DNA from: Nonomuraea antri | GTDB taxonomy: Bacteria; Actinomycetota; Actinomycetes; Streptosporangiales; Streptosporangiaceae | Length of the DNA: 55,420 nt | NCBI RefSeq assembly: GCF_013283785.1 | Contig: NZ_JABCPZ010000046.1 | Coordinates: 1-55,420, forward strand | Direction: 5' to 3' | Shown here: in pieces, positions 15,871-24,240 of the stretch | How positions within the stretch are numbered: the first letter of the stretch is position 1 | Layout of the letters: every line of letters begins with the position of its first letter | Position numbers and translations under genes: made by a program | Notes under the pieces: generated by a model | What the model was told of the DNA's origin: nothing | The model's database searches: none | The model's input: only the letters and a program-made list of their open reading frames with translations

Positions 15871-17091
15871 ATGCGAACGGTCTTCCCCAGCCTGCTCGTC
15901 GTCCTGCTGCTGGCCACGCTCGACACCACGCTCACCGGCACCGTCGCGCCCGCGCTCGTCGCGGAGCTCGGCGGCGGTGCGCGGGTGGGGCTGGTGGTCA
16001 TCGCCTACGCCACCGCCTCGACCCTGACCATCCCGCTCTGGGGACGGGCCGGCGACCTGCGCGGGCACGGCCGGATCCTGCTCGTGGCGCTGGCGGTGTT
16101 CCTGCTCGGCTCCGCCTGCTGCGGCGCGGCGCGGGACATGGCCCAGCTCGTGGCGGCCAGGACGGTGCAGGGGCTCGGCGCGGGCGGCCTGATGGTCGGC
16201 GTGGTCACCGTGGTGGCCACCCTGGTCCCGCCCCGCGAACGGCCCCGCTACCAGGGTTACGTGGCCGCCGTCACCGCGCTCGCCATGATCGGCGGCCCGC
16301 TGGCCGGCGGATGGCTGACCGACCTGGTGTCCTGGCGTCTGGCCTACCTGATCAACCTGCCGCTGGGCGGCGTGGCCTTCGCGGTCCTGCTGCACTCCGC
16401 CCGCCGCACACCACCGGCCGCGGCAAGCGCCCGCCGCACACCACCCGCCGCGGCAAACCCCGACAACGCAGACCATTCCCTGCCTGCCGAACAGCGGCGG
16501 TCCCTGGCGATCGTGCCGCTGCGGCTGCTCGGCGTGCGTAACTTCGTCCTGACCGGGCTGCTCGCGCCCCTCCAGGGAGCCGTGATGCTCAGCGCGGTCA
16601 CCTACCTCCCGCTGCACCTGCAGCGGCACCAGGGCGTCGGCGCGGCGGCCAGCGGGATGCTGCTGCTGCCCCTGCTCGGCGCCTCGGTGGCGGCCTCGTT
16701 CGCGGCCGGCCGCCTGATCAGCGCGACGGGACGCTACAAGCTCGTCCTGGTCGCGGGCACCTCGCTCACCGCCGCGGGCGCCGCCGCCGTCGCGCTGACC
16801 GGGGTGAGCCTGCCGGCGATGGCGACGATCGGGCTGGGCGGCGGCATGCTCATGCAGCTGGTCACGCTCGTGGCGCAGAACAGCGTCCCGGCCGCGGACG
16901 TCGGCGTGGCCAGCGGGGCGGGGCCGTTCCTGCGCCAGCTCGGCGGCGTGGCCGGCGTCGCGCTCACCGGGGCGCTGTACGAGACGGGCTCGCTCGGCCC
17001 GGCGTTCGCCGCGCTGACCGCGCTCGCGGCGGCCGCGGTGGTGGTGGCCTGCCTGATCGAGGAGCTCCCACTGCGCGCCACCACGGGGTGA
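15871..17091 (+). CDS. MFS drug efflux transporter (DHA2-like)
   Basis: A 406-residue major facilitator protein. The first helix contains LLATLDTTLTGTVAPALVAEL, resembling the LDxTIVxxALP motif of DHA2 exporters. WGRAGDLRGHGRILL is the motif-A loop, and GLGAGGLMVGVVTVVATLVPPRERPRYQG is typical of motif C and the following loop. About 12 hydrophobic segments follow. The central cytoplasmic loop (residues 176-195) has an exact duplication of SARRTPPAAA. The gene is probably co-transcribed with the monooxygenase and convergent with the LuxR regulator, whose stop lies 18 bp away. Confidence 0.9.
   Translation: MRTVFPSLLVVLLLATLDTTLTGTVAPALVAELGGGARVGLVVIAYATASTLTIPLWGRAGDLRGHGRILLVALAVFLLGSACCGAARDMAQLVAARTVQGLGAGGLMVGVVTVVATLVPPRERPRYQGYVAAVTALAMIGGPLAGGWLTDLVSWRLAYLINLPLGGVAFAVLLHSARRTPPAAASARRTPPAAANPDNADHSLPAEQRRSLAIVPLRLLGVRNFVLTGLLAPLQGAVMLSAVTYLPLHLQRHQGVGAAASGMLLLPLLGASVAASFAAGRLISATGRYKLVLVAGTSLTAAGAAAVALTGVSLPAMATIGLGGGMLMQLVTLVAQNSVPAADVGVASGAGPFLRQLGGVAGVALTGALYETGSLGPAFAALTALAAAAVVVACLIEELPLRATTG
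16396..16455. repeat. 30-bp in-frame duplication in the MFS loop
   Basis: Two adjacent 30-bp units (16396-16425 and 16426-16455) encode SARRTPPAAA twice, differing at only a few bases. Confidence 0.85.
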
Positions 17092-17109
17092 GCCCGCTGG
17101 TCATGGAGA

Positions 17110-19761
17110 TCACGACAGGGTAAGCCTGGCCAGCTCGGTCCGTGTGCTCACGCCCAGCTTCGGATAGGCGTTGTAGAGATGGTGACCCACGGTCCTGGGG
17201 CTGAGGAAGAGCTGGGCGGCGATCTCCTTGTTGGTCGCGCCCGTGGCGGCCAGCCGGACCACCTGGAGCTCCTGCGGGGTGAGCCGGCCGAGCAGGTCGG
17301 CGTCCGAATCCCTGGTCAGGGTCTCGCCCGTGGCACGCAGCTCGGCGGCGGCCCGTTCCGCCCACGGCCGGGCGCCGAGCCGGTCGAAGGTCTCGGCCGC
17401 GGCCCGCAGCGGCGTCCTCGCCTCCTGCTTGTGCCGCTCCCTGCGCAGTCGCTCGCCGTGCAGCAGCCGGGCGCGTGCCTGGTCGAACGGCTGGTCCGTG
17501 GCCGTCGCGGCGACGTGCGCCGCCTCGTCGTCGGACGTCAGCGCCAGGCAGCGGTCGAGCACCGCCCGCGCCCATGGCTGCTCGGCGGCCGGCACCCAGT
17601 CGGCGAACGCGGCCAGCGGACCGGCCGCCCGCTCGGGCGCCCCGGACCGCACCGCGGCCTCGACCAGGTCGGCGACCGCCGCCGGATGATGCGCGGAGAC
17701 GGGTTCGAGCCGGTCGAGCGCCGCGTCGTACCGGCCGAGGCCCAGGTCGAGCAGCCCGAGCGCCCACCCCGCCCACGCGCGCCCGTGCGGCACCGCGGAC
17801 GCGCGTCCCGCCAGCTCCCCGCAGGCCCGCGCGTCACCGGCCACCGCCGCCAGCCACGCCCGCACCCCGCACAGCTGCGCCTCCAGATGCGCCTGCCCGG
17901 TCTGTACGGCGATGCGCTCGCCCGCCTCGGCCTCCGCCGCAGCCTCCCTGTGCCGGCCGGCCATCACGTCGGCCCAGGCCAGCAGCAGGTGCGTGTGCGG
18001 CAACCAGCCGATCATGCCGAGTGAGGTGCACTCGCTCGCCAGCAGCCTGGCGATGGCCGTGGCCGACTCGTGGTCACCGACCAGGAGCGCGGTCTGCGCG
18101 GCGTTGTTGCGCAGGCCGTACAGGCCCTCCTCGGCCAGCCTGCCGCCCGCCACGACGCGGCGCAGCAGCGGCAGCGCGACTCCGGGCCGGCCGGCCAGCA
18201 GCGCCGTCATGCCCTCGGCCATGGCCATCAGCGGGCGCAGCGGGTCGTCGTCGTGACGCAGGCCGGCGAGCAGCGCGGTGGCCTCTCGGGCGAGCGCCAG
18301 GTCGTGGGCGTACCAGGCGTTGCGCACGGCCTGCAGCAACAAGGTCCTGGCCGGGGCGTCGGCCACCCCGGCCGGCGGCCTGGCCGCCTTGAGCAAGGTG
18401 TCGCTGGCGTCCGCCAGCTTGCCGCGCTCGAACTCCACGTCCGCCCGGATGTTGGCCAGCCGCAGCCGCGTCTCGCCGCCGGAGCGGGTGCGGTCGAGTT
18501 CCTGCGTGGTGAGCTGCCAGGCGCGGTCGAGCTGGCCCGCGGTGAGCGCGGCGTCGGCCGCGTCCGCCAGGCGTCTGCCGCGTGCCTCCGCGTCATCGGA
18601 GAGCGCGGCCGCGCGTTCCAGCACCGCCGACGCCGCGGCGTACCCGGTACGCAGCCGGAAGCCCGCGGCGGCGCGTTCGAGCTCGCCGGCGAGCCGTTCG
18701 TCCGGGCCTGACGCGGCGATGGCCAGGTGCCAGATGCCCCGCTCAGGCCCGCTGACCTCGGCCAGGGCGCGGTGCGCCGCGCGGCGGCGGGCGAAACCGG
18801 CCGCCTGGTAGACCGCCGACCTGGCCAGCGGATGGCGGAACGACAACGTCGTGCCGCGCACCCGCACCAGATCGGCCTCCTCGCAGGTCTCCAGCGCGGA
18901 TTCGTCCACGTCGAAGGCCCGCGCGGCGGCGCTCATGATGACCCGCAGCTCGCCGGTGTCCTCCGCCGAGGCCACCAGGAGCAGCGCGCGGGCCGGCTCG
19001 GGCAGCCGCGCGACGCGGTGGTGGAAGGCGTCCTGCAGCCGGCGGGTGAGCGGCAGCGGGCCGAGCTCGGGCGCGCTCTCGGCGCTCAGCGGCAGCTCGA
19101 TCAGCCCCAGCGGGTTGCCCTCGGCCTCGGCCAGGATGCGTTCGCGCACGTCGGCGGCCAGGTCCGGGGCCCGCGCGGCGAGCAGTTCGCGGGCCGCGGC
19201 GCCGCCGAGCCCGGTCAGGGGCAGGCCGGGCAGCCCGTCCGCGTCGAACTCGGGACGGGCCACGAAGATCAGGACGACGCCCTCCGCCCGCAGCCGCCTG
19301 GCCGCGAACAGCAGGGCGTCACGCGAGGCCCGGTCCAGCCACTGCGCGTCGTCCACCACGCAGAGCAGCGGCTCCGGCTCGGCCACCTCGGCCAGCAGCG
19401 ACAACGTGGCGACGCCGACCAGGAACCTGTCGTCGCCGGCGGCCTTCTCCGCGCCGCCGGGGTGCGTCAGGCCGAGCGCCCGGCGCAGCGCCGCGGCCTG
19501 CAGCTCGGGCAGCCGGTCGAGCGCGCCGAGCGCGGGCAGCAGGAGCTGGTGCAGCCCGGCGTAGGGCAGCTCGGCCTCGGACTCCACGCCTGAACCGCGC
19601 AGCGCGGTGAAGCCGTCCGCTGAGGCCACGGCGTGATCGGCGAGCGCGGACTTGCCCACGCCGGGCTCACCCGTGATCACCAGGACCGCGCTGCCGCCCT
19701 GCCTGGCCCGCCGCAGCAGGTCCTCGATGACGCGCTGCTCGTCGGCTCTGCCGTACAACAC
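17110..19761 (-). CDS. LuxR-family transcriptional regulator with AAA ATPase domain (LAL type)
   Basis: An 883-residue regulator. The N-terminal AAA domain has Walker A GEPGVGKSAL (31-40) and Walker B LLCVVDDAQWLD near residue 140. A long helical, TPR-like middle is rich in Ala/Leu/Arg. The C-terminal LuxR HTH (about 822-883) has RLTPQELQVVRLAATGATN and LSPRTVGHHLYNAYPKLGV. LAL proteins are usually activators that sense a ligand through the large middle region. GTG start at 19761. The operons on both sides carry an identical 14-mer promoter element, making this protein the obvious candidate to act there. Confidence 0.92.
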   Translation of the reverse strand: MLYGRADEQRVIEDLLRRARQGGSAVLVITGEPGVGKSALADHAVASADGFTALRGSGVESEAELPYAGLHQLLLPALGALDRLPELQAAALRRALGLTHPGGAEKAAGDDRFLVGVATLSLLAEVAEPEPLLCVVDDAQWLDRASRDALLFAARRLRAEGVVLIFVARPEFDADGLPGLPLTGLGGAAARELLAARAPDLAADVRERILAEAEGNPLGLIELPLSAESAPELGPLPLTRRLQDAFHHRVARLPEPARALLLVASAEDTGELRVIMSAAARAFDVDESALETCEEADLVRVRGTTLSFRHPLARSAVYQAAGFARRRAAHRALAEVSGPERGIWHLAIAASGPDERLAGELERAAAGFRLRTGYAAASAVLERAAALSDDAEARGRRLADAADAALTAGQLDRAWQLTTQELDRTRSGGETRLRLANIRADVEFERGKLADASDTLLKAARPPAGVADAPARTLLLQAVRNAWYAHDLALAREATALLAGLRHDDDPLRPLMAMAEGMTALLAGRPGVALPLLRRVVAGGRLAEEGLYGLRNNAAQTALLVGDHESATAIARLLASECTSLGMIGWLPHTHLLLAWADVMAGRHREAAAEAEAGERIAVQTGQAHLEAQLCGVRAWLAAVAGDARACGELAGRASAVPHGRAWAGWALGLLDLGLGRYDAALDRLEPVSAHHPAAVADLVEAAVRSGAPERAAGPLAAFADWVPAAEQPWARAVLDRCLALTSDDEAAHVAATATDQPFDQARARLLHGERLRRERHKQEARTPLRAAAETFDRLGARPWAERAAAELRATGETLTRDSDADLLGRLTPQELQVVRLAATGATNKEIAAQLFLSPRTVGHHLYNAYPKLGVSTRTELARLTLS

Positions 19762-19794
19762 ACCGCGATCTTACTTAGGCCGGATTCATGGGGA

Positions 19795-19832
19795 GGATGA
19801 CCGATTCCGCGAAGCGGCGCGCTCCGTAGCGT
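19795..19832 (+). promoter_or_regulatory. Second copy of the GGATGACCGATTCC promoter element
   Basis: GGATGACCGATTCC (19795-19808), then 18 nt, then TAGCGT (19827-19832), 8 nt before the ATG of the next gene. The layout matches that at 14460. It lies in the divergent spacer next to the LuxR-AAA regulator start. Confidence 0.6.
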
Positions 19833-19840
19833 CGTGAGCC

Positions 19841-20401
19841 ATGAGGATCTCCTTCGTTCCCGGCGCGGCCGGGATCACGATCAACGCCAACCCCATGCTG
19901 GACGAGCCGTTCCTGGCGAGCTTCGACGGCATCCTGCCCGACGTGCGCGCCACCGCAGACCACGTGACCGTCGACTTCCCGCGCAGCTTCCACCCCGACA
20001 GCACCGGTTACGGCGGGAAGGTCACGCTGAACGCGACGCTGCCGTGGGCGATCGAGGTGCGCGGCGGCGCCGCACGCCTGGACGCCGACCTGCGCGTGCT
20101 CCCGCTGACCCGGCTCGACCTGCAGGGCGGCGCCGACCGGGTACGCGTGGACCTGCCCGCGCCCGCCGGCGAGCTGGTGATCCACCTCGCCGGCGGCGTC
20201 TCGCTGAGCGACTTCCGCCGCCGTCCGGGGGTGCCCGCGCGGCTGACCGTCGTGGGCGGGAGCACGCGGCTCCGGCTGGGGGAGCGGGCCGTGGTCGCGG
20301 CGCCGCCGGGAACCGTCCTGACCGACCCCGGCTTCGACGAGGCCGCCGACCGCTACGACATCCGCGTCTCCGGCGGCGCGGACCGGCTGACCGTCGACTG
20401 A
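19841..20401 (+). CDS. Unknown protein, predicted beta-strand rich
   Basis: A 186-residue protein without signal peptide or membrane helix. It is built from alternating hydrophobic strands with glycine turns (GGKVTLNATLPWAIEVRGG, LDLQGGADRVRVDLP, VVGGSTRLRLGE, RVSGGADRLTVD), suggesting a repetitive beta fold such as a beta-helix or toast-rack sheet. I do not recognise a family. It is transcribed divergently from the LuxR-AAA gene under the same promoter element as the monooxygenase operon, so it is probably part of the same response. The -10 is very close to the ATG, so the message may be nearly leaderless. Confidence 0.7.
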   Translation: MRISFVPGAAGITINANPMLDEPFLASFDGILPDVRATADHVTVDFPRSFHPDSTGYGGKVTLNATLPWAIEVRGGAARLDADLRVLPLTRLDLQGGADRVRVDLPAPAGELVIHLAGGVSLSDFRRRPGVPARLTVVGGSTRLRLGERAVVAAPPGTVLTDPGFDEAADRYDIRVSGGADRLTVD

Positions 20402-20475
20402 GCCCCACGCGTCGGCCGAGCCACGCATCGGCCGCGCGTCGAGCGGGGGCGCGTGACCTGGTTAGGCTGGCGGGC

Positions 20476-21069
20476 ATGCGTAAGGACGCCGTGCACAACC
20501 GCGAGCGCCTGCTGCGGGCGGCCCGGCGGCTGTTCGCGGACCGGGGCCTCGACGTGCCGCTCGACGAGATCGCCCGCTCGGCCGGGGTCAGCATCGGCAC
20601 CCTGTACAACCGCTTCCCCACCCGCGACGCCCTGGTTGCGGCCGTCTTCGCGGACCGGGTGGCGAGCGTGGCCGAGCTGGCCGAGCAGGCCCTGGCGGCC
20701 GACGACGCCTGGGACGGGTTCGTGGCGTTCCTGACCGGCGCGTCGGAACTGCAGGCGGCCGACCTCGGCTACAACGACCTGGCCGCGCGCGGGGCGGCGG
20801 CGGCCGACCGCGGCCCCGCCCTGATGGAAGAGATCATCGGCCGGGCCCAGCGATCCGGCGACCTGCGGGACGACGTCACGCTGGCCGACATGGCGTTCGT
20901 GGTCTGGGGCATGGCCGCGACGATCAGGGCCACGGCCAAGGTGGCGCCCGGGGTCTGGCGGCGGCACCTGGCCCTGGCGCTCGACGGCCTGCGCGCCGAC
21001 GCCGCCAGGCCGCTGCCGGTCCCGCCGATGACCGACGAGCAGATCCGCGCCGCCATGCGGGAGTGCTGA
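20476..21069 (+). CDS. TetR family transcriptional regulator
   Basis: A 197-residue TetR protein. The N-terminal HTH (about residues 8-54) reads RERLLRAARRLFADRGL, PLDEIARSAGVSIGTLYNRFPTRDAL. The C-terminal ligand domain (60-185) is helical, with MAFVVWGMAATIRATAK near the middle. The ATG at 20476 lacks a Shine-Dalgarno sequence; GTTAGGCT 8-15 nt upstream could be the -10 of a leaderless transcript. It is convergent with the phosphatase gene and has no obvious target immediately adjacent. Confidence 0.92.
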   Translation: MRKDAVHNRERLLRAARRLFADRGLDVPLDEIARSAGVSIGTLYNRFPTRDALVAAVFADRVASVAELAEQALAADDAWDGFVAFLTGASELQAADLGYNDLAARGAAAADRGPALMEEIIGRAQRSGDLRDDVTLADMAFVVWGMAATIRATAKVAPGVWRRHLALALDGLRADAARPLPVPPMTDEQIRAAMREC

Positions 21070-21125
21070 CCGGCCGACGGGGCCGGACACTCGTCGGTAC
21101 GCGGGCGTGCCGGCCGCCGACGGGG

Positions 21126-22817
21126 TCAGACGGTCGCCGGTAGGCGCAGGGCGAGCAGGGCGATGTCGTCGGCGCGCGGCGACGGGGCGCGCGAGACGAT
21201 CTGGTCGCAGAAGACCTCGACCGGATGCGTGGCCAGCATGGCGGCCTGGTGGCGCAGCCGCATCAGTCCGGCGTCCAGGTGGGCGCCGGGGATCTCGACC
21301 AGGCCGTCGGTGTACATCAGCAGCGTGCTCCCCGGCGGCATCGGGTGGCAGGCGTCGGGGCGGCCGCCGTCCTCGTCCAGGTGGATGCCCAGCAGCAGGC
21401 CCTGGCCCGCCTCCAGGTAGCGGCTCTGGCCGTCGGCGGTGACCAGCAGCGGTGGCAGGTGGCCCGCGCTGGCCCAGCGCAGCAGCCAGCCGTCCGGCGG
21501 CGCGGCCTCGACCCTGGCCAGCACCACGGAGGCGGTCGGCGCGTCGCTGACCCCGGCCATCACGTGGTTGAACCGGTCCAGTACGGCGCTCGGCGGCTCC
21601 TCGTGGTGGTCCCAGGCCAGGGCCCGCAGCATGTTGCGCAGCTGGGCCATCTGCCCGGCCGCCTCCAGGTCGTGGCCCGCCACGTCGCCGATGGCCATCG
21701 CGGTCGCGCCGTCGGGCAGCAGGAAGGCGTCGTACCAGTCTCCGCCCACCTGCGAGCCGAGCGGCGCGGCCAGGTAGCGCGCGGCCAGCTGCAGGTGGTC
21801 CACCTGCGGCAGCGCGGTCAGCAGGTGGCGCTGCATGGTCTCGACGATGTCGCGCTGCTGGCCGAACAGCGAGGCGTTGTCCGCGGCCATCCCGGCGCTG
21901 CGGGCGATGTCGGCGATCAGCTCGACGTCCGCCGGGCCGTAGGCCGAACCGGTGCGTGCCACGGTCAGCGCGCCGAGCACGCGGCGCGCGCTGCACAGCG
22001 GCGCGACGATCGCCGACCGGCCGCCCAGCACCGAGAACAGGACGTGGTGCGCGGCCGCCAGCGGCGCGTCCGGCCGGGCGGCGATCTCGTCCGGCCCGAG
22101 CAGCAGCGGGCCCTCCTGCCCGCGCAGCACCCGCACCAGCGGCGAGCGCGAGGCGGCGGGCAGCGGCGGCAGCGGCCCGCACCAGCTCGGATCCAGCTCC
22201 TGGCCGCCGCGCGCCTCCACGGCCACCCGGCGCAGCTCGCGCGGGCCCAGCCACACGTCCACCGCCGCCCAGTCGGCCAGCCGGGGCACCAGCAGCCGGC
22301 CCAGCCTGCGCATGGCCTCGGTCATGTCCAGCGTCTGGGTGAGCACGGTGGTGATCTCGGTGATCATCGCCAGCTGTTCGGTCTGGGCCTGGGACTTGGC
22401 CAGCTGCTCGGCCTGCCGGCCGGCCTCGCCCATGCGCTCGACGATGTCGGTGAACACCACCACCACGCCCGTCAGCTCGCCGTCGCGGTGCAGCGGCGAG
22501 GCCAGCCACTCCACCGGCAGCAACCGTCCGTCGGCGCAGGCGAAGGTGGCGAAGTCACCGCGTACGGTCTCGCCCTGCCTGACCACCCGGCTCAGCTCGC
22601 AGCCCGCGCGCGGCGGCACCGTGCCGTCCGGGCGGCGGTGCAGCGTCTGGTGCGCGTCGGCGCCGCGCAGCGTCGCCTCGCCGCGGCCGAGCAGCGTGGC
22701 CGCCCGCGGATTGACCTCGGTGATGCGCCCTTCCAGGTCGGTCAGGAAGACGCCCACGCCGGCGCAGGCGACCACCGCCTCCCACAGCCCGCCGTCCGGC
22801 GTCGCCGTCCGGTCCAT
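21126..22817 (-). CDS. PAS-GAF-SpoIIE (PP2C) serine phosphatase
   Basis: A 563-residue cytosolic signalling protein. A PAS domain (about 10-125; GVGVFLTDLEGRITEVNPRA) leads through a coiled coil (130-150) to a GAF domain (about 155-320) and a SpoIIE-type PP2C phosphatase (about 335-563). The phosphatase domain has GGDWYDAFLLPDG, AIGDVAGHDLEAA, LRWASAGHLPPLL, LLMYTDGLVEIPG and ADDIALLALR; the Asp metal ligands are present. Such proteins dephosphorylate anti-anti-sigma factors. No anti-sigma kinase or antagonist is adjacent, so the partner is encoded elsewhere. It is divergent from the ROK gene. Confidence 0.92.
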   Translation of the reverse strand: MDRTATPDGGLWEAVVACAGVGVFLTDLEGRITEVNPRAATLLGRGEATLRGADAHQTLHRRPDGTVPPRAGCELSRVVRQGETVRGDFATFACADGRLLPVEWLASPLHRDGELTGVVVVFTDIVERMGEAGRQAEQLAKSQAQTEQLAMITEITTVLTQTLDMTEAMRRLGRLLVPRLADWAAVDVWLGPRELRRVAVEARGGQELDPSWCGPLPPLPAASRSPLVRVLRGQEGPLLLGPDEIAARPDAPLAAAHHVLFSVLGGRSAIVAPLCSARRVLGALTVARTGSAYGPADVELIADIARSAGMAADNASLFGQQRDIVETMQRHLLTALPQVDHLQLAARYLAAPLGSQVGGDWYDAFLLPDGATAMAIGDVAGHDLEAAGQMAQLRNMLRALAWDHHEEPPSAVLDRFNHVMAGVSDAPTASVVLARVEAAPPDGWLLRWASAGHLPPLLVTADGQSRYLEAGQGLLLGIHLDEDGGRPDACHPMPPGSTLLMYTDGLVEIPGAHLDAGLMRLRHQAAMLATHPVEVFCDQIVSRAPSPRADDIALLALRLPATV

Positions 22818-22930
22818 CGCCGCCCCCCGTTCCGATCCCCCGATCGAGCCCCATGGACGGTCTTACCCCCTCGTCGGGCCCATGACCGGGCACACTGGTC
22901 ACGCCTGATCCCGGCCCGACTTGCGACCTA

Positions 22931-22957
22931 TTAATGATGACTGTTTTTATTTGTCGG
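22931..22957 (+). promoter_or_regulatory. AT-rich site ahead of ROK gene
   Basis: The stretch starting TTAATGATGACTG and ending TTTATTTGTCGG is strikingly AT-rich for this genome. It ends in GTCGG like the TTAATAAGTCGG sites before the GH35 and dehydrogenase genes, so it could be an autoregulatory ROK operator. Confidence 0.35.
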
Positions 22958-22983
22958 ACGGCGTTGTTCACCAAGGGGGCGAC

Positions 22984-24135
22984 ATGCGGGTGCGCGGCAG
23001 TGACACTTCCAGGCTGAGAAGGATCAACATGGTCACCGCCCTGCGCGCGCTGCGCGGGCAGGGCGCGATCGGCCTGACCGAGCTGGCCCAGCGGGCCGAG
23101 CTGTCCAGGCCCACCGTCGAAGGGCTGGCCGAGGACCTGCTCGCACTGGGCTGGCTGGCCGAGTCGCCGCCGGAGACCGGGCGGATGGGCAGGCCGAGAC
23201 GGCTGTTCAGGTTCCGCGCCGAGGCCGGGCACGTGCTGGGCGTGGACATCGGCTCCTACTCCGTCCGCGCGCTCGTCTGCGACCTGGAAGGCCAGGTCGT
23301 GGGCCGGTTCTCGACGCGTCTCGCGCCGCAGGCGAGCCGGGTGGACCGGCTGGAGGCGGTCAGGACCGCGGCCGGCGGCGCGTTGAAGGACGCCGGCATC
23401 GAGCCGGACCGCCTGATGGCCACCTGTGTCGGCACCACGGGAGTGGTGCGTGACGGCGCGGTCAAGCTCTCGGTCGCGCTGCCCGAGTGGACCGGCGTGA
23501 ACCTGGTCGCCGAGCTCGGCGCCGACTTCGGCCCGGTGGTGCTGGTCGAGAACGACTGCAACCTGGCGGCGCTGGCCGAGCGGTGGACCGGCGTCGCCAA
23601 GGACGCCCGCGACCTGGTCTTCGTCCTGTCGGGCGTGCGTACGGGCGCCGGGCTGCTGATCCGCGGCGAGCTGCACGGCGGCGGCCGCGGCATGGCCGGG
23701 GAGATAGGCGCGCTGCCGCTGCTCGGCTGGCATCGGGCGCCTTCGCACCTGGCCGGGTTCCCCGGGCTGCCCGCGGAGACCGCCGCCGAGGAGGTGGCGG
23801 GCCTGGTCTTCTCCGCCGCCAGGGAAGGCGATCCGGCCGCGCGCTGGGCGGTCGAGCAGTACGCGCACGACCTGGCGGAAGGCATCGCGGCGCTGGTGCT
23901 GACGATGGACCCGGACCTGGTCGTGATCGGCGGCGGCGTCTCGCGCTCCGGCGACGTGCTGCTCGAACCGCTGCGCCGGCACCTCGACCCGCTCTGCCTG
24001 GAGCCGCCGGAGCTGGCCGTGTCGAGCCTGGGGGAGAAGGCCGTGGTGCTCGGCGCGGTACGGCACGCGCTCGACCACGTGGACGCCCGGCTCTACGACG
24101 TGGACGGCGCGCTCCCCGAGGCCGGCCCAGCCTGA
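22984..24135 (+). CDS. ROK family transcriptional regulator
   Basis: A 383-residue ROK repressor. The N-terminal winged helix (about 14-62) has LTELAQRAELSRPTVEGLAEDL and MGRPRRLFRFR. The sugar-kinase-like ROK domain follows with VLGVDIGSYSVRALV, VENDCNLAALAE and GGGRGMAGEIGALPL. The cysteine cluster (CxCGxxGCxE) that binds zinc in most ROK proteins is missing. ATG at 22984 behind GGGGG is the best start. It sits directly upstream of the glycan locus in the same direction and is its likely repressor, probably responding to a sugar or sugar phosphate. Confidence 0.9.
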   Translation: MRVRGSDTSRLRRINMVTALRALRGQGAIGLTELAQRAELSRPTVEGLAEDLLALGWLAESPPETGRMGRPRRLFRFRAEAGHVLGVDIGSYSVRALVCDLEGQVVGRFSTRLAPQASRVDRLEAVRTAAGGALKDAGIEPDRLMATCVGTTGVVRDGAVKLSVALPEWTGVNLVAELGADFGPVVLVENDCNLAALAERWTGVAKDARDLVFVLSGVRTGAGLLIRGELHGGGRGMAGEIGALPLLGWHRAPSHLAGFPGLPAETAAEEVAGLVFSAAREGDPAARWAVEQYAHDLAEGIAALVLTMDPDLVVIGGGVSRSGDVLLEPLRRHLDPLCLEPPELAVSSLGEKAVVLGAVRHALDHVDARLYDVDGALPEAGPA

Positions 24136-24170
24136 CGTGACGGCCCGCTGACCCGCCGGCGACGGACACC

Positions 24171-24202
24171 TTGACGGGGAAGACCTTCTCCAGACATATT
24201 TA
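24171..24202 (+). promoter_or_regulatory. Promoter of the GH35 operon
   Basis: TTGACG (24171-24176), 18-nt spacer, CATATT (24195-24200; TATTTA overlaps it). It lies just upstream of the shared TTAATAAGTCGG element. Confidence 0.5.
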
Positions 24203-24213
24203 GCCTCGCTTCC

Positions 24214-24225
24214 TTAATAAGTCGG
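24214..24225 (+). promoter_or_regulatory. Shared 12-mer TTAATAAGTCGG, copy 1
   Basis: Lies between promoter and start codon of the GH35 gene; identical to 28183-28194 before the dehydrogenase gene. Both copies are preceded by CCAGACA. The position downstream of the -10 fits a repressor site. Confidence 0.5.
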
Positions 24226-24240
24226 GAGAAGAGCGCTTCC

